8,348 nucleotides of DNA, taken from contig CACXEL010000363.1 of assembly GCA_902766655.1 (NCBI GenBank), positions 1-8,348 of the forward strand, written 5' to 3'. Numbering within the stretch: the first letter of the stretch is position 1; each line of letters starts with the position of its first letter. Shown piece by piece: positions 6,619-8,348 of the stretch. Source of the stretch: an uncultured Lachnospiraceae bacterium (GTDB lineage Bacteria > Bacillota > Clostridia > Lachnospirales > Lachnospiraceae). The notes under the pieces are model-generated. The model did no database searches, had not been told where the DNA came from, and saw nothing but the letters and a program-made list of their open reading frames with translations. Both the position numbers and the translations under genes were made by a program.

Positions 6619-7155
6619 TCAGTCCTCTGTCAGTTCAACTACGCCGATATAGGGCAGGTTCCTGTACATCTGTTTGTAGTCCATGCCGCAGCCGACCACG
6701 AACTTGTCCTCGATCTCGAAGGCAACGTAGTCCACCTTCACGTCCCGCTCACGTCGATCGGGCTTGTCCAGCAGCGTGCAGAGCCTGAGGGAAGCCGGCT
6801 TTCTGCCTCTCATGATATCCATGAGATAGTAGAGGGTACGGCCGGAGTCGATGATGTCCTCCACCACCAGAACGTCCTTGCCCTCCAGGGGCTGGTCCAG
6901 ATCCTTCACGATCCTGACAATACCGGACGATTTGGTATCGTCGCCGTAGCTGGAGACAGACATGAAATCCAGCTCGACCGGCACGTCCTCGGGAATCCGC
7001 TTGGAGAGCTCGGACATAAAATAGTAGCCGCCCTTCAGGACACAGATCATATGAATGGTCTTGCCGGCGTAATCGCGCGCTATCTGCTCCGCAAGAGCGC
7101 ATGCCCTGTCGGATACTTCCTGTTCTGAAATCATGACACTGATCTTTTCACTCAT
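6619..7155 (-). CDS. hpt: Hypoxanthine(-guanine) phosphoribosyltransferase
   Basis: This gene encodes 178 residues, the usual bacterial HPRT length. The enzyme transfers phosphoribosyl from PRPP to hypoxanthine or guanine to make IMP or GMP in purine salvage, in the cytoplasm. Key sequence: the LKGG loop (40-43), the flexible loop SSYGDDTKSSG (68-78), the PRPP-binding signature VLVVEDIIDSGRT (95-107) with its paired acidic residues, and the purine-binding C-terminal segment containing DYVAFEI and YRNLPYIG (164-171). The ATG at 7155 overlaps the end of tilS by 8 nt. AGGGGG (7162-7167) sits 6 nt upstream inside tilS, so the two are probably translationally coupled. ftsH begins 6 nt after the stop. 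Whether guanine or hypoxanthine is preferred cannot be read from the sequence. Confidence 0.97.
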   Translation of the reverse strand: MSEKISVMISEQEVSDRACALAEQIARDYAGKTIHMICVLKGGYYFMSELSKRIPEDVPVELDFMSVSSYGDDTKSSGIVRIVKDLDQPLEGKDVLVVEDIIDSGRTLYYLMDIMRGRKPASLRLCTLLDKPDRRERDVKVDYVAFEIEDKFVVGCGMDYKQMYRNLPYIGVVELTED

Positions 7156-8348
7156 TTTCTACCCCCTGACCGGATTCTTCTCCTCCGGCCTTCTCTGCCT
7201 TTACCATTAATATCCGACGCGTCCCGGCCCCGATCCGCCGGCCTTCGCCTGACCGGATCCCGACAGCCCACAGGATGTCACTGCCGTCCGCAAGGAGCGG
7301 CACCCGGTCCCGGTCCTCCGCCGGCACCTTCCGGTCGGTAAAAAGATCGGATATGGACCGGCGTCTCCCGTCCGGATGAATGACAATAAAATCCCCTGCC
7401 CTTCGACAGCGAATTCGTGCCGTATCCTTTATTTTATCATAATCGAACCATTTCGTACACTGATTTTGACCGGGACAAAAGGCCAGTTTTTTATTTTCCT
7501 CCCAGGTCTCCGGTCCGACCAGGACAGTCTCAAAGACCCAGTCGCCAAAACGCGTAATCCCGGGAACCAAAAGACCTGTCTCCTCCGGGATCTCCGCCCG
7601 GTCCGGCCGGGAAATGACTACCCCCTCCGGCACTCTCCTCGCCCGGATACCGCCGGGCAGGTCGGCCGTACGGCCGTTCCTTCCCCGAAAGAGGTCTCTG
7701 ACCGCTTCGATGTGCCGCGCGGTCAGGTCCTTCCCGCCGCCCCGAAGCTCCGCAAGCGCCAGCCTGATCACCCCGCCGGCGATGATGGGTGGCTCCTCCT
7801 CAACAAGAGAGGCGGCGAGCACAACTCTGCCCTCCTCCCGTCTCCCAAAGCGGCGATAACGGTCCTCCGCCACCAAAGAGAGGTAGTCCCAAGCCTCGGC
7901 GACAAGCTCCGCCGTCCGGGCCATGTGCTCGGAGGCGCGGCTGTTCACGCCTTCCCTGAGCGCGGGAATGACCTCAAGCCGCAGCCGGTTCCGGGTGTAG
8001 TCCGTCTCCGCGTTCGTCGAATCCTCACGCCAGAGGGCGCCTCTCGCCCTGAGAAAGGCTGTGATTTCCTCCCTGGAAACGCACAGGAGCGGCCGGACGT
8101 AGACCCCGCTGACCGGCCGGATGGATCCGAGTCCGGCGAGTCCCGTCCCCCGGGCCGCGTTGAAGAGGAAGGTCTCCGCCCGGTCATCCATGTGGTGGGC
8201 CAGCGCGATACTGTCCGCGCCGAGCTCCCGACGGGCCTCCTCAAAGGCCTGCCGCCTGGCAAGCCGCCCGGCCTCCTCGAGTCCGAGACCTGCGCGGGCC
8301 GCCAGAGCAGGCACGTCGACGTGGACGACCCTGCAGGGAATACCCGCC
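7148..8348 (-). CDS. tilS: tRNA(Ile)-lysidine synthase, N-terminus beyond the window
   Basis: 399 residues are visible and the frame is still open at the right edge. The upstream in-frame GTG at 8314 is internal, because conserved sequence (VVHVDV) continues before it. TilS modifies the wobble cytidine of the CAU-anticodon tRNA-Ile to lysidine with ATP and lysine, switching it from AUG to AUA decoding; it is essential in most bacteria. The ATP-binding SGGxDS loop lies in the missing N-terminus. Visible hallmarks are GLEEAGRLARRQAFEEA, then IALAHHMDDRAETFLFN (HHMDD at visible residues 51-55) and RGTGLAGL in the N-type ATPase domain. The central helical domain follows, and then a C-terminal TilS domain (about the last 100 residues) with IRCRRAGDFIVIHPDGR and SISDLFTDRKVP. 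The gene overlaps hpt by 8 nt, and the tilS-hpt-ftsH order is typical of Bacillota. The promoter of the operon must lie outside the window. Confidence 0.96.
   Translation of the reverse strand, partial: AGIPCRVVHVDVPALAARAGLGLEEAGRLARRQAFEEARRELGADSIALAHHMDDRAETFLFNAARGTGLAGLGSIRPVSGVYVRPLLCVSREEITAFLRARGALWREDSTNAETDYTRNRLRLEVIPALREGVNSRASEHMARTAELVAEAWDYLSLVAEDRYRRFGRREEGRVVLAASLVEEEPPIIAGGVIRLALAELRGGGKDLTARHIEAVRDLFRGRNGRTADLPGGIRARRVPEGVVISRPDRAEIPEETGLLVPGITRFGDWVFETVLVGPETWEENKKLAFCPGQNQCTKWFDYDKIKDTARIRCRRAGDFIVIHPDGRRRSISDLFTDRKVPAEDRDRVPLLADGSDILWAVGIRSGEGRRIGAGTRRILMVKAEKAGGEESGQGVENE

Noticed and set aside
4882..7128. A 748-codon open frame on the plus strand, antisense to ftsH and hpt.
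   Set aside because: It is a shadow of codon bias in the GC-rich minus-strand genes. It crosses the ftsH-hpt junction, starts inside another gene, lacks a ribosome site, and its translation has no recognisable domain, while the opposite strand encodes unmistakable FtsH and HPRT.
7148..8314. tilS starting at GTG 8314.
   Set aside because: Conserved TilS sequence continues upstream in the same frame to the window edge, and the essential ATP-binding loop would be missing. The gene is cut by the window, not short.

Overview
The window looks like chromosomal DNA from a fairly GC-rich member of the Bacillota, most likely a clostridial gut or rumen-type anaerobe (inference). The reasons are the Firmicutes-typical order tilS-hpt-ftsH, purine-rich Shine-Dalgarno sites, a small PadR regulator paired with a membrane HAAS/DUF1700-like protein, and sugar-acid and alpha-glucan catabolic genes close by. 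There are no mobile elements, CRISPR arrays, tRNA or rRNA genes. Both end genes are cut by the window edges.

Layout, left to right. (1) 1-1029, plus strand: the C-terminal two thirds of a UxaA/GarD-family sugar-acid dehydratase. (2) 1162-1210: a perfect 18-bp hairpin between convergent genes, able to terminate transcription from both sides. (3) 1241-2095, minus strand: a PadR-family repressor followed by a HAAS-like two-helix membrane protein, with a possible 19-codon mini-ORF between them in the same frame. (4) 2096-2632: a 537-bp gap. Its 80-bp core (2221-2300) is 85% AT and carries two good sigma-A-type promoters reading toward padR, each with a GTGT-N3-ACAC palindrome in or on the promoter. 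The far end of the gap holds the terminator of the next operon. (5) 2633-8348, minus strand: a compact operon transcribed tilS (partial) > hpt > ftsH > GH13 alpha-glucan hydrolase. The tilS/hpt pair overlaps by 8 nt; the other spacings are 6 nt and 2 nt.

How it works together. TilS (tRNA-Ile lysidine synthase), HPRT (purine salvage) and FtsH (membrane AAA+ protease) are a conserved housekeeping cluster. The unusual passenger is the cytoplasmic neopullulanase-like GH13 enzyme, which begins 2 nt after the ftsH stop and so is probably co-transcribed and translationally coupled. The padR-HAAS pair is a separate unit that is probably autoregulated: PadR would bind the GTGT/ACAC palindromes, and the membrane partner may modulate the response.

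I found no clearly new biological system. The most interesting parts are the padR double promoter-operator region, the single-frame padR/mini-ORF/HAAS arrangement, and the GH13 gene inside a housekeeping operon.
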